A stretch of 64,000 nucleotides of DNA from Polyangiaceae bacterium (GTDB taxonomy: Bacteria; Myxococcota_A; Polyangia; Polyangiales; Polyangiaceae). The position numbers and the translations under genes are program-made. Below the pieces are notes generated by a model, which was given only the letters and a program-made list of their open reading frames with translations, ran no database searches and had not been told where the DNA came from. The stretch lies in NCBI GenBank assembly GCA_013361525.1, contig JABFXY010000049.1, forward strand, positions 62,001 through 126,000, given 5' to 3'. Shown one piece after another: positions 51,074 through 60,035 of this stretch (the stretch's first letter is position 1; each line of letters begins with the position of its first letter).

Positions 51074-51979
51074 ATGCACGATCCCCTCTCGGACGTCCTT
51101 CGGCTGACCGACGCCGAGTCTGTCATGTCGGGTGGGTTCGCTGCCGGTGGACGCTGGGCGCTACGCTTCCCGCCGCCGAAGAAGATCAAGTTCTTCGCCC
51201 TCACGCGCGGGACTTGCCTGCTTCGCGTCGACGGCGAGAAGAACGCCGCGACCTTCGAGCCCGGTGACGTCTTCCTCGCGACTGGACGAAAGGGCTTTGT
51301 GTTCGCGAGCAGCCCGGGCACCGAGCCGAGGGACGCGCGGCGCGTCTTTGCGCGCGATACGTTCGTCACGATCGGCGACGGCGCGGACCACGTCTTCATC
51401 GCAGGGCACGTGTCGCTAAATCCGTCGAACGGCGCGCTACTCACCGATGTCCTGCCGCCGACCATCCACGTACGCGCCGCGTCGCCGCAGGCCGCGATGC
51501 TTCACTGGATTGTCGAGCACATCGTCCACGAGCGCGGTTCCAGCGAGCCGGGATCCGCCGTCGTGTCTGCTCAGCTCGCACAGCTCTTGTTCGTACAGAT
51601 CGTCCGCGCGCATCTCGCAGACGCCTCCCTGCCGCCCGGCTGGCTGCGAGCGGTGGCCGACGTACGAATCGCGCCGGCGATGCGCCTCATGCACGCCGAG
51701 CCGGCGCGCGAATGGACCGTCGAGGAGCTCGCGAAGGCCGCCGCAATGTCCCGCACGACGTTCGCCGATCGCTTCAAATCGGTCGCCGGCGTGGCGCCGC
51801 TCACCTACCTCACACAATGGCGCATGCACCTCGCGCAGCGCCGCCTGCGCGACCACGACGAATCCATTCTCGAGCTCGCGGAATCACTCGGGTACGCGTC
51901 GGAGAGCTCGTTCAGCAATGCGTTCAAGCGCGTGATCGGAATTGCGCCTCGGAATTACAGGCTCGCCGCGCGCCGCTGA
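51074..51979 (+). CDS. AraC-family regulator with cupin-like sensor
   Basis: 301 aa from ATG 51074 (a GTG lies one codon before). N-terminal ~160 residues are a cupin-like effector domain of the AraC_binding_2 type (GGRWALRFPPPKKIKFFALT, RGTCLLRVDGEKNAATFEPG, GDVFLATGRKGF). The C-terminal double HTH is clear: WTVEELAKAAAMSRTTFADR and ILELAESLGYASESSFSNAF ending FKRVIGIAPRNYR. The SDR gene lies 77 bp downstream on the same strand, its likely target or partner. Confidence 0.9.
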   Translation: MHDPLSDVLRLTDAESVMSGGFAAGGRWALRFPPPKKIKFFALTRGTCLLRVDGEKNAATFEPGDVFLATGRKGFVFASSPGTEPRDARRVFARDTFVTIGDGADHVFIAGHVSLNPSNGALLTDVLPPTIHVRAASPQAAMLHWIVEHIVHERGSSEPGSAVVSAQLAQLLFVQIVRAHLADASLPPGWLRAVADVRIAPAMRLMHAEPAREWTVEELAKAAAMSRTTFADRFKSVAGVAPLTYLTQWRMHLAQRRLRDHDESILELAESLGYASESSFSNAFKRVIGIAPRNYRLAARR

Positions 51980-52056
51980 CGCGCCGGACGATTGCGCAAG
52001 TCTTGCGGTGTTCGGCGCATTCATCGCGACGCGCGAGCGGCTTACGTTTCTCCCTC

Positions 52057-52830
52057 ATGGAAAGCACCAATCATGTATTGAAAGGCAAAGTGGCAGTCGT
52101 GACGGGCGCCGCGTCGGGCATCGGCTACGGCATCGCGGACGAGCTCGTACGGCAGGGTGCGTTCGTCTACGTCGTCGATCTGCGGAAGACCCAAGTCGAC
52201 GAGGCGGCCGCCGCGATCGGTCCCAATGCGCTCGGCTTCGTCGCAGACGTCACGAAGCTCTCCGACATGGACGCGCTCTACGCCGAGGTGAAGTCGCGGC
52301 ACGGCCGGCTCGATGCGGTGATCGCCAATGCCGGTATCGGCGATCACGGTCCACTCGGGACCATCACCGAAGAACAATTCGATCGGACCTTCGGCGTCAA
52401 CGTGAAGGGCGTATTGTTTACCGTACAGCCCGCGCTGCCGCTCATGACCAGGGGTGGCTCCGTCGTCATCATCGGGTCCACGGCGTCGGAGGTTCCGCCC
52501 CCGGGCATGAGCATCTACGGCGCATCGAAGGCGGCCGTGCGCAACCTCGTGCGGAGCTGGGTCTTCGACGTAAAGGGCTCAGGCATCCGAATGAACGTGC
52601 TGAGCCCGGGAACGGTCGATACACCGTCGTTGCGCACAGCGCTCACGAAGGCACTCGGCGCCGAGCGGGCGGCGGTGGCCGTCGGCGCGATTGCCGAGCG
52701 CAGCCCTAGCGGACGCATTGGAACACCGCGGGAGATCGGGAGTGTTACCGCGTTCTTGTGCAGCGACGCGGCGAGTTATGTGAATGGGGTGGAGCTATTC
52801 GCGGATGGCGGGTTGATCGCTGCCGTCTAG
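52057..52830 (+). CDS. Short-chain dehydrogenase/reductase
   Basis: 257 aa from ATG 52057. Classical SDR: nucleotide motif TGAASGIG (residues ~17-24), NAG motif ANAGIGDHG, catalytic Ser in IIGSTAS, and YxxxK as YGASK; C-terminal VNGVELFADGGL. The acidic residue after the second strand (VVDLRK) favours NAD(H). Substrate unknown. Downstream of the AraC-type regulator, so probably controlled by it. Confidence 0.92.
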   Translation: MESTNHVLKGKVAVVTGAASGIGYGIADELVRQGAFVYVVDLRKTQVDEAAAAIGPNALGFVADVTKLSDMDALYAEVKSRHGRLDAVIANAGIGDHGPLGTITEEQFDRTFGVNVKGVLFTVQPALPLMTRGGSVVIIGSTASEVPPPGMSIYGASKAAVRNLVRSWVFDVKGSGIRMNVLSPGTVDTPSLRTALTKALGAERAAVAVGAIAERSPSGRIGTPREIGSVTAFLCSDAASYVNGVELFADGGLIAAV

Positions 52831-52908
52831 GGATTGCAAACTCAGCGTGCCGGGCCGCGTCGCGGCCCATCTGCTTGCGCGCCGAGACGACGCCCGTCGC
52901 GTGCCCTC

Positions 52909-53586
52909 TCACGATAGGATGTATCCACGACCGAGCAGGTATTGCTCGAAGTAGTAATTCCCGGCAAAGGCGGCGGCCAAGGCGAATATCGCGACCACAA
53001 TCGTGAACAAGACGCCGATGCCGTCGATCTCTCGCGTAGAGCGGTAGCGAGCCATCGACTCCAGCGCCCTGCGCGGAGCGACGAGGTGGCAAAGGCCCAT
53101 CGTCACCGCGGCTGGACAGAAATAGACGGCCTTGGTCGGGTAGCGAATGGATGCAGCGCCGGCGGTCGCATCGGAGAGCACACTCCGAATGAAGAGACCG
53201 AGGACACCCGCGATCAGGAAGCAGCCGAGCGGCACCCCGATTCGCTCCCAGGTCGTTCCGATCTTTCTGGGATATTCCTGCTCGACAACGCTGCCGATCC
53301 CGACCGACGACGGCGCGTGGACCGGCGTGAACGGAGCGATTTCCCTCCCGTCGAGCGTGAGTACGGGCGCTCTCCGGATTGGGTCGAAGAACACCTCGAC
53401 AGCAGCACCTTCGCCACCGGTCGGGGGCGGCGGCAACCGGCTGACATGCCCCTCCCTCTTGCCCCCAGGTGGGGAGCGGGACACGAGGCGGCGACCGATC
53501 CACACCGATTCGACCGACGCCTCATCGATCACGAACTTGGCTTCGATGCCGTCGGGCAGCTTCCAAATCCAGGTGCCAGCAGTCAT
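52909..53586 (-). CDS. Uncharacterised membrane protein
   Basis: 225 aa. The N-terminal ~115 residues are soluble and beta-rich (GTWIWKLPDGIEAKFVIDEA, VEVFFDPIRRAPVLTLDGRE). Three hydrophobic segments follow: IGVPLGCFLIAGVLGLFI, YFCPAAVTMGLCHLVAP and GIGVLFTIVVAIFALAAAF. No family recognised. It is convergent with the SDR gene. Codon usage is normal for the region. Confidence 0.6.
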   Translation of the reverse strand: MTAGTWIWKLPDGIEAKFVIDEASVESVWIGRRLVSRSPPGGKREGHVSRLPPPPTGGEGAAVEVFFDPIRRAPVLTLDGREIAPFTPVHAPSSVGIGSVVEQEYPRKIGTTWERIGVPLGCFLIAGVLGLFIRSVLSDATAGAASIRYPTKAVYFCPAAVTMGLCHLVAPRRALESMARYRSTREIDGIGVLFTIVVAIFALAAAFAGNYYFEQYLLGRGYILS

Positions 53587-54066
53587 TCTTCGGCCCCCCC
53601 TCGTCGGATGCGGTCGGCATCCGTTCCGCTATGCGCAGTCCGCTTACACGATGGTATCCGGATCGTCAACGGGTGGGCCGCTCTACCCGCTACGAGCCGG
53701 AACAGCGAGCGAGGTCATCTTCAATGGCGCGCGTGGGAGGCCGAGCGCACGCGCTCGTGGTGCACGATGGCGTCAGTCGCCGGCCCGACAGCTCGACAGC
53801 TCGCTAGCTTGCTCGGAGCAACCGGTGTCGAGCTCCACGCAGTTTACCGGTTCGTCATCGAGGCAATCGTAGAATTCGGCGAGGGGCTCGTAACAGTCGG
53901 GGCCAATTTCACCGAAGCTCCGCACTCGAAGGCGGGAGCACGGTCGGAGTGCAAACGAACAAATCGCCGAGCCTCAACACAATCGGCTCGCTTGGCCTAT
54001 CCGTTGATATTGTCCACCGACGATCCGGGCTCCACCAAGTCTGAAGCCATTGCGACACATGCTCCG
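53587..54066. other. Gene-poor, locally lower-GC spacer
   Basis: About 480 bases with no supportable coding region. Frames crossing it have poor third-position GC bias and no ribosome sites. Base composition is more AT-rich than in the flanks around 53850-54050. It must contain the promoter of the membrane protein at 52909-53586 and may hold decayed sequence. Confidence 0.5.
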
Positions 54067-54639
54067 TTAGCTGACTGGGCTCCGGGCCGCGCTCGATTGC
54101 CCACCCGACGTCGACGCTGAGCGTACCGTGGCATTTTGGTGCACCGGTCGTTTCATCGGATCACCATATCTCGAAACCGAATCAGTCCCGCAAGTCCTGG
54201 GGCAGACTACCTCGGTGTCGCCCCTCGCAAGCCGCACGAGAAACCTCCCGCGCTCGGTCAGCAGCTCCTCGAGCATCAGCGCACGCACGCGCGTCGTGAC
54301 GCGCTTGGGCACCAGATCTTCGAGAACCTCGACGGCATCGTCGACCAGCTCTTTCGCCGCACGCCACTCCTCTTCGCTGAGATCCTCATCCATGACGTCG
54401 CTCGTTGCGGTGCCCGGAAAAGATCCACCGCAACCATGGGCGAGCTGATTCTCGAGCCGGAATTTGCGGCGTACCCAGTCCCCGGTGGGCTCGACGAGCT
54501 CGAGCGTCCGGCGGCCGAACACCCGCGCTGGCAGGGCATTGTCGACGTGATTGCCGAGAAATCTCGCTGACGCGACCTCAAAAACCTCTTCCGCGACCCA
54601 AAGCTCGAACAACCCCGACCCCGCCAGCACCAAGCGCAA
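54067..54639 (-). CDS. Hypothetical protein, start uncertain
   Basis: Open for 190 aa from a TTG at 54639; the first ATG is at 54393 (MDEDLSEEEWRAAKELVDD). Strong third-position GC from about LGNHVDNALPARVFGRR to TEVVCP supports real coding, and the 5' end overlaps the Ser/Thr kinase stop by 62 bp. The core is an acidic helix pair (EEEWRAAKELVDDAVEVLED, LMLEELLTERGRFLVRLARG). The last ~40 residues lose codon bias, suggesting a frameshifted or eroded tail. Not recognised. Confidence 0.42.
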   Translation of the reverse strand: MRLVLAGSGLFELWVAEEVFEVASARFLGNHVDNALPARVFGRRTLELVEPTGDWVRRKFRLENQLAHGCGGSFPGTATSDVMDEDLSEEEWRAAKELVDDAVEVLEDLVPKRVTTRVRALMLEELLTERGRFLVRLARGDTEVVCPRTCGTDSVSRYGDPMKRPVHQNATVRSASTSGGQSSAARSPVS

Positions 54640-56140
54640 CCGCGCCGATCAGCATCTCCCAAACCGGCCAAACAATCCCAGCCCCACTCTTGGCAAACAG
54701 CGGATCCACCAGCCGCACGACCAGCGCGGCGCTCCCATACGCGATCAACAGCGCGAACGTCCCAGCGCGGATCCAACCTGCCGCAATACCAATCTGGCGC
54801 GCATCACCCCATATCGACCGTGCGACGTGCCGCACGCCGAACGCCGCCGGCCCGGACAGGGCGAACGCGATACCGAAGAAGACAGTGACCGCCTCACCGG
54901 CCGTTACTTTCCCGTTGGAACCGCGGCTGGTGCGCACCAGCGCTAGAACCATGTTGGTCGAAATGGCGAGGATGGCGAGCGCGGCTACTGCTGCAAACGC
55001 TGCGAGCTGCATACGACCCTTATCGAGGTCGTACCGAGGCAGGGTAACCGCGGCGTGGGTATCGGTCGTTGTACCCACGGCCGGCGGCGACACCGGTGGT
55101 GGTGATTGTGGAGCCGAGTGCCCAGCCAGTGCGGCGGAGAGCTCCTTTGCCGACCCAAAGCGTGCGTCGGCGCGTTTGGACATCGCTTTGAGGATCACGC
55201 GCTCGACGACCTCGGGCACATCCGGGACGAGCGCCCGCGGCGGTGGAGGCTGCTCGATGAGCACGGCGGCGATGGTCGCCACGGCATCGGGCTTATTGAA
55301 AGGCTTCGTGCCGGTGACGAGCTCGTAAAAGATCGCGCCGAGTGAATAGAGATCAGCGCGGTGATCGACATGCTCGCCGCGCGCTTGCTCGGGCGGCATG
55401 TACGAGGGCGTGCCCATGATCATGCCGGTCTGGGTCAGCGCTTGTTCGGCGTCGACGACCTTCGAGAGGCCGAAGTCGATCACTTTTGCGACGGGATTGG
55501 CGACGTCGCCGAGGAGGATGACGTTGTCCGGCTTGAGGTCTCGGTGGATGACGCCCTGGCGATGCGCGGCCTCCAGGGCGTCGCAGAGCTGCATCACGAT
55601 TTGGGTCGCCAGCGTGACGTGGAATCGCCCGTGCTCTTTGAGGACCGTCCCGAGGTCGCGACCTTCGACGAGCTCCGCGACGATGAACGGGCTGCCGTCA
55701 GGGGCGCGACCGATGTCGTAGACATCGGCCGCGTGGACACTACGAATCAGCGCGGCGGCCTCGGCCTCGCGTTGAAACCGCGCGAGCGCCTCGGGAGATC
55801 GGGTGCGCTCGGCGTGCAGCATCTTCACGGCGAAGCGTTTGCTCGTGATGCGGGTGTGGCGCGCCTCGTAGACCCGGCCCATGCCGCCTTCGCCGAGGAG
55901 ACGGACGAGAACGTAGGTCTCCGCGAGGATGGATCCGACGCTCGGCGGCGGCGCGCTTTTCGGGCCCGTGCTGGCCGGCCCCCTGCTTTTGGGCGCCTTG
56001 CGATCGACGCGGGTCGCGTCGTCTACCTTCGGCGCTGCGCCTCCGACACGGCGCGTGCGCTCGTCGAGCAACGGCGGCGAGGTGTCCACCGTCGTCGGAC
56101 CGTCGAGGCCCGGAGCCGGCATCTTCGGCGTGCGGTCCAT
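54578..56140 (-). CDS. Ser/Thr protein kinase with four-helix membrane C-terminus
   Basis: 520 aa. A disordered Pro/Lys-rich N-terminus (1-70) precedes a complete Hanks kinase (~75-335): glycine loop LLGEGGMGRVYEA, VAIK-type RFAVKML, HRDLKPDN, DFG (VIDFGLSK) and APE-equivalent MPPEQ. After ~375, four hydrophobic helices follow (AALAILAISTNMVLALV; AVTVFFGIAFALSGPAAFGV; TFALLIAYGSAALVVRLV; WEMLIGAVALGAGGVGVV). All catalytic residues are present, so it should be active. It begins 3 bp after the beta-barrel gene stop, implying one operon. Confidence 0.9.
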   Translation of the reverse strand: MDRTPKMPAPGLDGPTTVDTSPPLLDERTRRVGGAAPKVDDATRVDRKAPKSRGPASTGPKSAPPPSVGSILAETYVLVRLLGEGGMGRVYEARHTRITSKRFAVKMLHAERTRSPEALARFQREAEAAALIRSVHAADVYDIGRAPDGSPFIVAELVEGRDLGTVLKEHGRFHVTLATQIVMQLCDALEAAHRQGVIHRDLKPDNVILLGDVANPVAKVIDFGLSKVVDAEQALTQTGMIMGTPSYMPPEQARGEHVDHRADLYSLGAIFYELVTGTKPFNKPDAVATIAAVLIEQPPPPRALVPDVPEVVERVILKAMSKRADARFGSAKELSAALAGHSAPQSPPPVSPPAVGTTTDTHAAVTLPRYDLDKGRMQLAAFAAVAALAILAISTNMVLALVRTSRGSNGKVTAGEAVTVFFGIAFALSGPAAFGVRHVARSIWGDARQIGIAAGWIRAGTFALLIAYGSAALVVRLVDPLFAKSGAGIVWPVWEMLIGAVALGAGGVGVVRALGRGRGF

Positions 56141-56142
56141 CG

Positions 56143-56739
56143 CTACTTGGCATCAGGAATGAAGAAGCTCACCCCGAACGTGAAGAAAGGGTACCCGAGC
56201 CGTGCCGTGAGAGCGACGGTGTCGTTGAATTGGTATCGACCACCTGCGGCCACATAGAGATCGGGCAGCACCTGGTCGCCCAAATCCGCGCGAATCATCG
56301 GGCCGACCTCACCGTATGCGCTCCACTCTTTCGAGAAGAAAAAGTTCCACTGGAGCGCGACGGGAAAGTACAGGACGGCGTCGTTGTGGCAGACGTCACA
56401 CGTCGTCACATCCATCCCGAACGAGATGGCGATGGTGTTGTTCAACTTCGGAATGAAGGCTGGATCGGCGACCTCGATGGACGCGCGAAGCCCGCCGCCG
56501 ACACCCGGGACGCCGAAGTAGGGGTCCTTCTTGTGCCCATCGAACGCGATGAGCCCGCGTCGAAAGATCGCGAGCGCGAAGTGCGGCTCGACCTCGGCGC
56601 GGTAATCGGTGTGCCCATTCGGGGTCTTGATGTTCTGCGCCGCGGCTTCATTCGCGGACACTGCGGCCATCGCGCCGACGCAGACGCCGATGAGGCATCG
56701 TTTCGACCACCTGGGCAACAACCGTGGGATACGACTCAT
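56143..56739 (-). CDS. Outer-membrane beta-barrel-like protein
   Basis: 198 aa. Signal peptide CLIGVCVGAMAAVSANEAAA with cleavage near AAAQN. The mature protein is short amphipathic strands (PHFALAIFRRGLIAFDGH; GGGLRASIEVADPAF; TIAISFGMDVTTCDVC; LYFPVALQWNFFFSKEW; TARLGYPFFTFGVSFFI), consistent with an eight-stranded barrel. Function unknown. It is the first gene of an operon with the Ser/Thr kinase. Confidence 0.7.
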   Translation of the reverse strand: MSRIPRLLPRWSKRCLIGVCVGAMAAVSANEAAAQNIKTPNGHTDYRAEVEPHFALAIFRRGLIAFDGHKKDPYFGVPGVGGGLRASIEVADPAFIPKLNNTIAISFGMDVTTCDVCHNDAVLYFPVALQWNFFFSKEWSAYGEVGPMIRADLGDQVLPDLYVAAGGRYQFNDTVALTARLGYPFFTFGVSFFIPDAK

Positions 56740-56902
56740 GCAGATCTCCTTATCGCAGTCCGCCGTCGTGCGAAGCCGTGCTCAGGCTCCCGGCGGACGT
56801 GTTTCGTGCCGTCGAGGATCCTATCGGAATTGAGGAGTTGCGCGCCGCGCGTGAGGAAAAGAGCGTGTTCTCGAGGTCAACGACGATTTGCGCGGCGGTG
56901 CG

Positions 56903-58306
56903 TCACCCGCCGCGGCGTTTACCGGATCTCAATATCTGCAAATACCTTCTAGCGATTCCCGAAGCCTGCGCCGCCTTTGCGACATTGCCGCCATGTTCGG
57001 CGAGCACCGAAGCGATGTACCGAGCTTCGAAATCCTGCACGACCCTCAGCCTCGCAAGAGGTAAAGGCAATCGTTGCGCAATCACTTGCTCGATGATGTC
57101 CACCTGCTGGCCGGACGACGACGGCGGCGGTGCATCGGCAACACGACCCGCTTCGAGCTCTTCACCCGGCAATCCCTCCCCCAATTCACCGAGCGCAATC
57201 CACCTTGCGACGGCATTGCGCAATTGGCGGACATTGCCCGGCCATTGCGCGCGCTCCCACCGGGCGAGCATATCGGCGGGCGGACCGCCGGGGGCGCCGC
57301 CGAGGTCTTTCCAAAAGTGATGGGCGAGCGTGGCGACATCCCCTTTGCGCTTCGATAGCGGGGGGAGCTCGACGCGGCCGACGGCGAGGCGGTGATAGAG
57401 ATCGTCGCGGAAGCGTCCTTCTTGGACGGCCTTGTCGAGGTCGCGACGGGTGGCGGCCAGCAGGCGAACGTCGACGCGAATGGGCTCGGTGCCGCCGACG
57501 CGGCGGACCTCTTTTCGTTCGATGGCGCGAAGGAGCTTGGGCTGTAGTGCGAGCTCGAGATCGCCAATCTCGTCGATGAGGAGGGTGCCGCCGTGGGCTT
57601 GTTCGAATAGGCCTTTACGGGTCGCTGTCGCGCCGGTGAAGGAGCCTTTTTCGTGGCCGAAGAGCTCGGCCTCCATAAGGGTTGCGGGGATGGCGGTGCA
57701 GTCGAAAACCACGAACGGTCCGCCGCTTCGGGCGCTCGCTTCGTGGATCGACTCGGCGAGGATCTCTTTGCCGGTGCCGGTTTCACCTTCGATGACGACG
57801 GGGACGTCGGACGCGGCGAGTCGCTGGAACAGTGGATAGAGGCGGCCGAGCTCACGGCTGGTGCCGACGACGCGACCGAACCCTCGTCCTGGCAACGCCC
57901 CGTGTGACGACGGCGGCGCGACCTCCATCGAGCGACGCGCGAGGCGCAGGGTGGTCGCGCCGATTCGAATGGTCTCGTCGCCTCGAAGGTAGGCCGTTCC
58001 GATGGCGACGCCGTCGATGAAGGTGCCGTTCGTGGAATCGAGATCGGTTACGACGATTCGGTTCGGCGCGATTTCGATGGAAGCGTGGCGGCGAGAGGCG
58101 TGACGGTCCGCGAGGCGGACGTCGCACGACGGGCTCTGCCCGATGAGGTACGGCGACGGGTGGTGCGGCACGAGCTCGAACGAGGCGCCGCGATCGGGTC
58201 CTTCGGCGACGGTGAGCACAAAGCCTTGAGGCCGCGCGCCGCTCCGGCTGTCCACCTGGACCGCGGTCGCACCCGCATCGAGATCCGCGAGATCGTGCTC
58301 ATCCAC
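56903..58306 (-). CDS. FHA-domain sigma-54 activator
   Basis: 467 aa. FHA domain (~40-120: YLIGQSPSCDVRLADRHASR, DLDSTNGTFIDG) binds phosphothreonine. The AAA+ sigma-54 interaction domain follows: Walker A GETGTGKE, the sigma-54 contact loop as GSFTGA (canonical GAFTGA with Ala-to-Ser), Walker B GGTLLIDEIGD, and arginine finger region FRDDLYHRL. The Fis-type HTH is at the end (VAKAAQASGIARRYLQIL). There is no receiver domain, so input is expected from Ser/Thr kinase phosphorylation, and two such kinases flank it. Spacing to the upstream kinase gene is 27 bp. Confidence 0.92.
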   Translation of the reverse strand: MDEHDLADLDAGATAVQVDSRSGARPQGFVLTVAEGPDRGASFELVPHHPSPYLIGQSPSCDVRLADRHASRRHASIEIAPNRIVVTDLDSTNGTFIDGVAIGTAYLRGDETIRIGATTLRLARRSMEVAPPSSHGALPGRGFGRVVGTSRELGRLYPLFQRLAASDVPVVIEGETGTGKEILAESIHEASARSGGPFVVFDCTAIPATLMEAELFGHEKGSFTGATATRKGLFEQAHGGTLLIDEIGDLELALQPKLLRAIERKEVRRVGGTEPIRVDVRLLAATRRDLDKAVQEGRFRDDLYHRLAVGRVELPPLSKRKGDVATLAHHFWKDLGGAPGGPPADMLARWERAQWPGNVRQLRNAVARWIALGELGEGLPGEELEAGRVADAPPPSSSGQQVDIIEQVIAQRLPLPLARLRVVQDFEARYIASVLAEHGGNVAKAAQASGIARRYLQILRSGKRRGG

Positions 58307-58333
58307 GTCGTCCAGCCTAGTCGATCGGCAGGA

Positions 58334-59989
58334 TCAGTTGAACTTGCGATACTTGCTGGACGCAGCCGCGGAGGGCGCGGCGGTGGCGGACGGCGTCGCC
58401 CGGCGAATCGGCGTGAAGCGAACGGCCGGCGACATCGAGAGCGCGAGGCGCTGCGCGACGTTGGGCACGACCTTCTCCGTGCGCGTTTCGTAGCCCTCGA
58501 GCCTCAGCTCGACGTCGACGGAGGCATCGCCGCGCGTGAAGGAGACCTTGGTCGGGGTCGTCCCGCGCTCTTTGCCGTCGACGAAGACTTGCGCGCCCGC
58601 GGGTGTGGTCGTGATTTCGATTTCGACGCTCGCGTCGGATGCGGGGACGACCGCCACCGTCTCCGTCGAGCTCGCAGCTCCCGGCTCGGGCCGGCTCGCG
58701 GGCACAGGAGTCTCGTTCGCGGCTTTTGCCTCGGCGTCGTGCGAAGAGGCCGAGCGCGACCATTTGCTGAAGCCGAACCAGCCGAGCGCGGTGAGCGCCG
58801 CGACGAGCCCGACCATTGCGACGGGTTTCCAAGCGCGGCTCGGTGTTACGTCGGGCGAAGACCGTTCGACGGGCGCGACGTGCGTCGGCTCGGCGCGGTC
58901 GACGACGGTTCTCGCAGGCTTCTCCGCGAGTGTCACCGCGGTCGGGACGACTGGCGCTTCGACGCCGAGATCGACCTCCGGCGGAGGGAGGCGCGTGACG
59001 TCGGAGCCCGCGCGCACGCGGCGCAACATGGCGTTCTTGAGCTCGAGCCGATCGGCGAAGAGCTCCTGCATTCGGCGCGCGAGGACCTCGTCGTACATGC
59101 CCGCGTCGGGCGTGGTTCGCAAATAGCCGAGGATGGCTCTGCGCATGTCCTCTGCGGTTGCGAAGCGCTCGTCGACCGGCCGCGCGAGCGCGCGCATGAC
59201 GATGCGCTCGAGCTCGACGGGGTAGTCGGGCGCGAGGGTCGTCGGCGGCGGAATCGGGTCTTCGCTCACGGCGCGCAACGATTCGAATTCGCTGCGCCGT
59301 CGAAAGAGGCGTTTCCCGGTCGTGAGCTCGAACAGCAGGACGCCGAGTGAAAACACGTCGGAGCGGCGATCGAGGTGCAGCGCGCGGCACTGCTCCGGCG
59401 ACATGTATTCGACTTTGCCTTTGACGGTCCCGGTCTTGGTGCGCGTCGATCGATCGACGGCCTTGGCGATGCCGAAGTCGAGCACCTTCACCTTGCCGCC
59501 GTAGGTGATCATCACGTTCTGCGGCGAGACGTCGCGATGCACGATCTCCTGCGAGCGGCCGTCTTCATCACGCAGCTCGTGCGCCGCATGCAATCCGGCG
59601 CACATCTCGGCGACGAGGAATGCGGCGAGCTCGACGCCGATGGCGCGATCGTTCGCCCAATGCCTGCGCATGAAGCCGCCGAGGCTCTCGCCCTCGACGA
59701 ACTCCATCACCAAGAAAAGCTCGTCACCGTCGCGGCCGAGCTCGCTGACTTGGATGACGTTCGGGTGATTGATCTTCGCGACGATGCGCGCTTCGTCGAG
59801 GAACATGTCGACGAACGCTTCCTCGCGCGCGAGGTGCGGCAGGATGCGTTTGACGACGACGACGCGCTCGAAGCCGCTCGGCCCCATGAAGCGACCGAGG
59901 TGCACCTCCGCCATGCCGCCCGTCGCGAGCAATCCGACGATCTCGTAACGGCCGAGGCGTGAAGGGTTGCTCGGCGAAACGAGCGACAT
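58334..59989 (-). CDS. Ser/Thr protein kinase with PEGA domain
   Basis: 551 aa from ATG 59989 (MSLVSPSNPSRLGRYEI); an upstream TTG is less likely. Kinase ~15-285: LLATGGMAEVHLG, VVVKRIL, HRDVSPQN (the myxobacterial variant of HRDxKPxN with Ser for Lys), LDFGIAKAVD and MSPEQ. One transmembrane helix lies near 405-422 (VAMVGLVAALTALGWFGF). The extracytoplasmic part carries a PEGA domain (ITTTPAGAQVFVDGKERGTT) and an Ala/Ser tail. Its gene order next to the FHA sigma-54 activator suggests a kinase-to-FHA signalling path. Confidence 0.9.
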   Translation of the reverse strand: MSLVSPSNPSRLGRYEIVGLLATGGMAEVHLGRFMGPSGFERVVVVKRILPHLAREEAFVDMFLDEARIVAKINHPNVIQVSELGRDGDELFLVMEFVEGESLGGFMRRHWANDRAIGVELAAFLVAEMCAGLHAAHELRDEDGRSQEIVHRDVSPQNVMITYGGKVKVLDFGIAKAVDRSTRTKTGTVKGKVEYMSPEQCRALHLDRRSDVFSLGVLLFELTTGKRLFRRRSEFESLRAVSEDPIPPPTTLAPDYPVELERIVMRALARPVDERFATAEDMRRAILGYLRTTPDAGMYDEVLARRMQELFADRLELKNAMLRRVRAGSDVTRLPPPEVDLGVEAPVVPTAVTLAEKPARTVVDRAEPTHVAPVERSSPDVTPSRAWKPVAMVGLVAALTALGWFGFSKWSRSASSHDAEAKAANETPVPASRPEPGAASSTETVAVVPASDASVEIEITTTPAGAQVFVDGKERGTTPTKVSFTRGDASVDVELRLEGYETRTEKVVPNVAQRLALSMSPAVRFTPIRRATPSATAAPSAAASSKYRKFN

Positions 59990-60035
59990 CGGGCGGGAGG
60001 CTAACGATGCAATCAAAGCGCTTCAAGCCGCTCGA

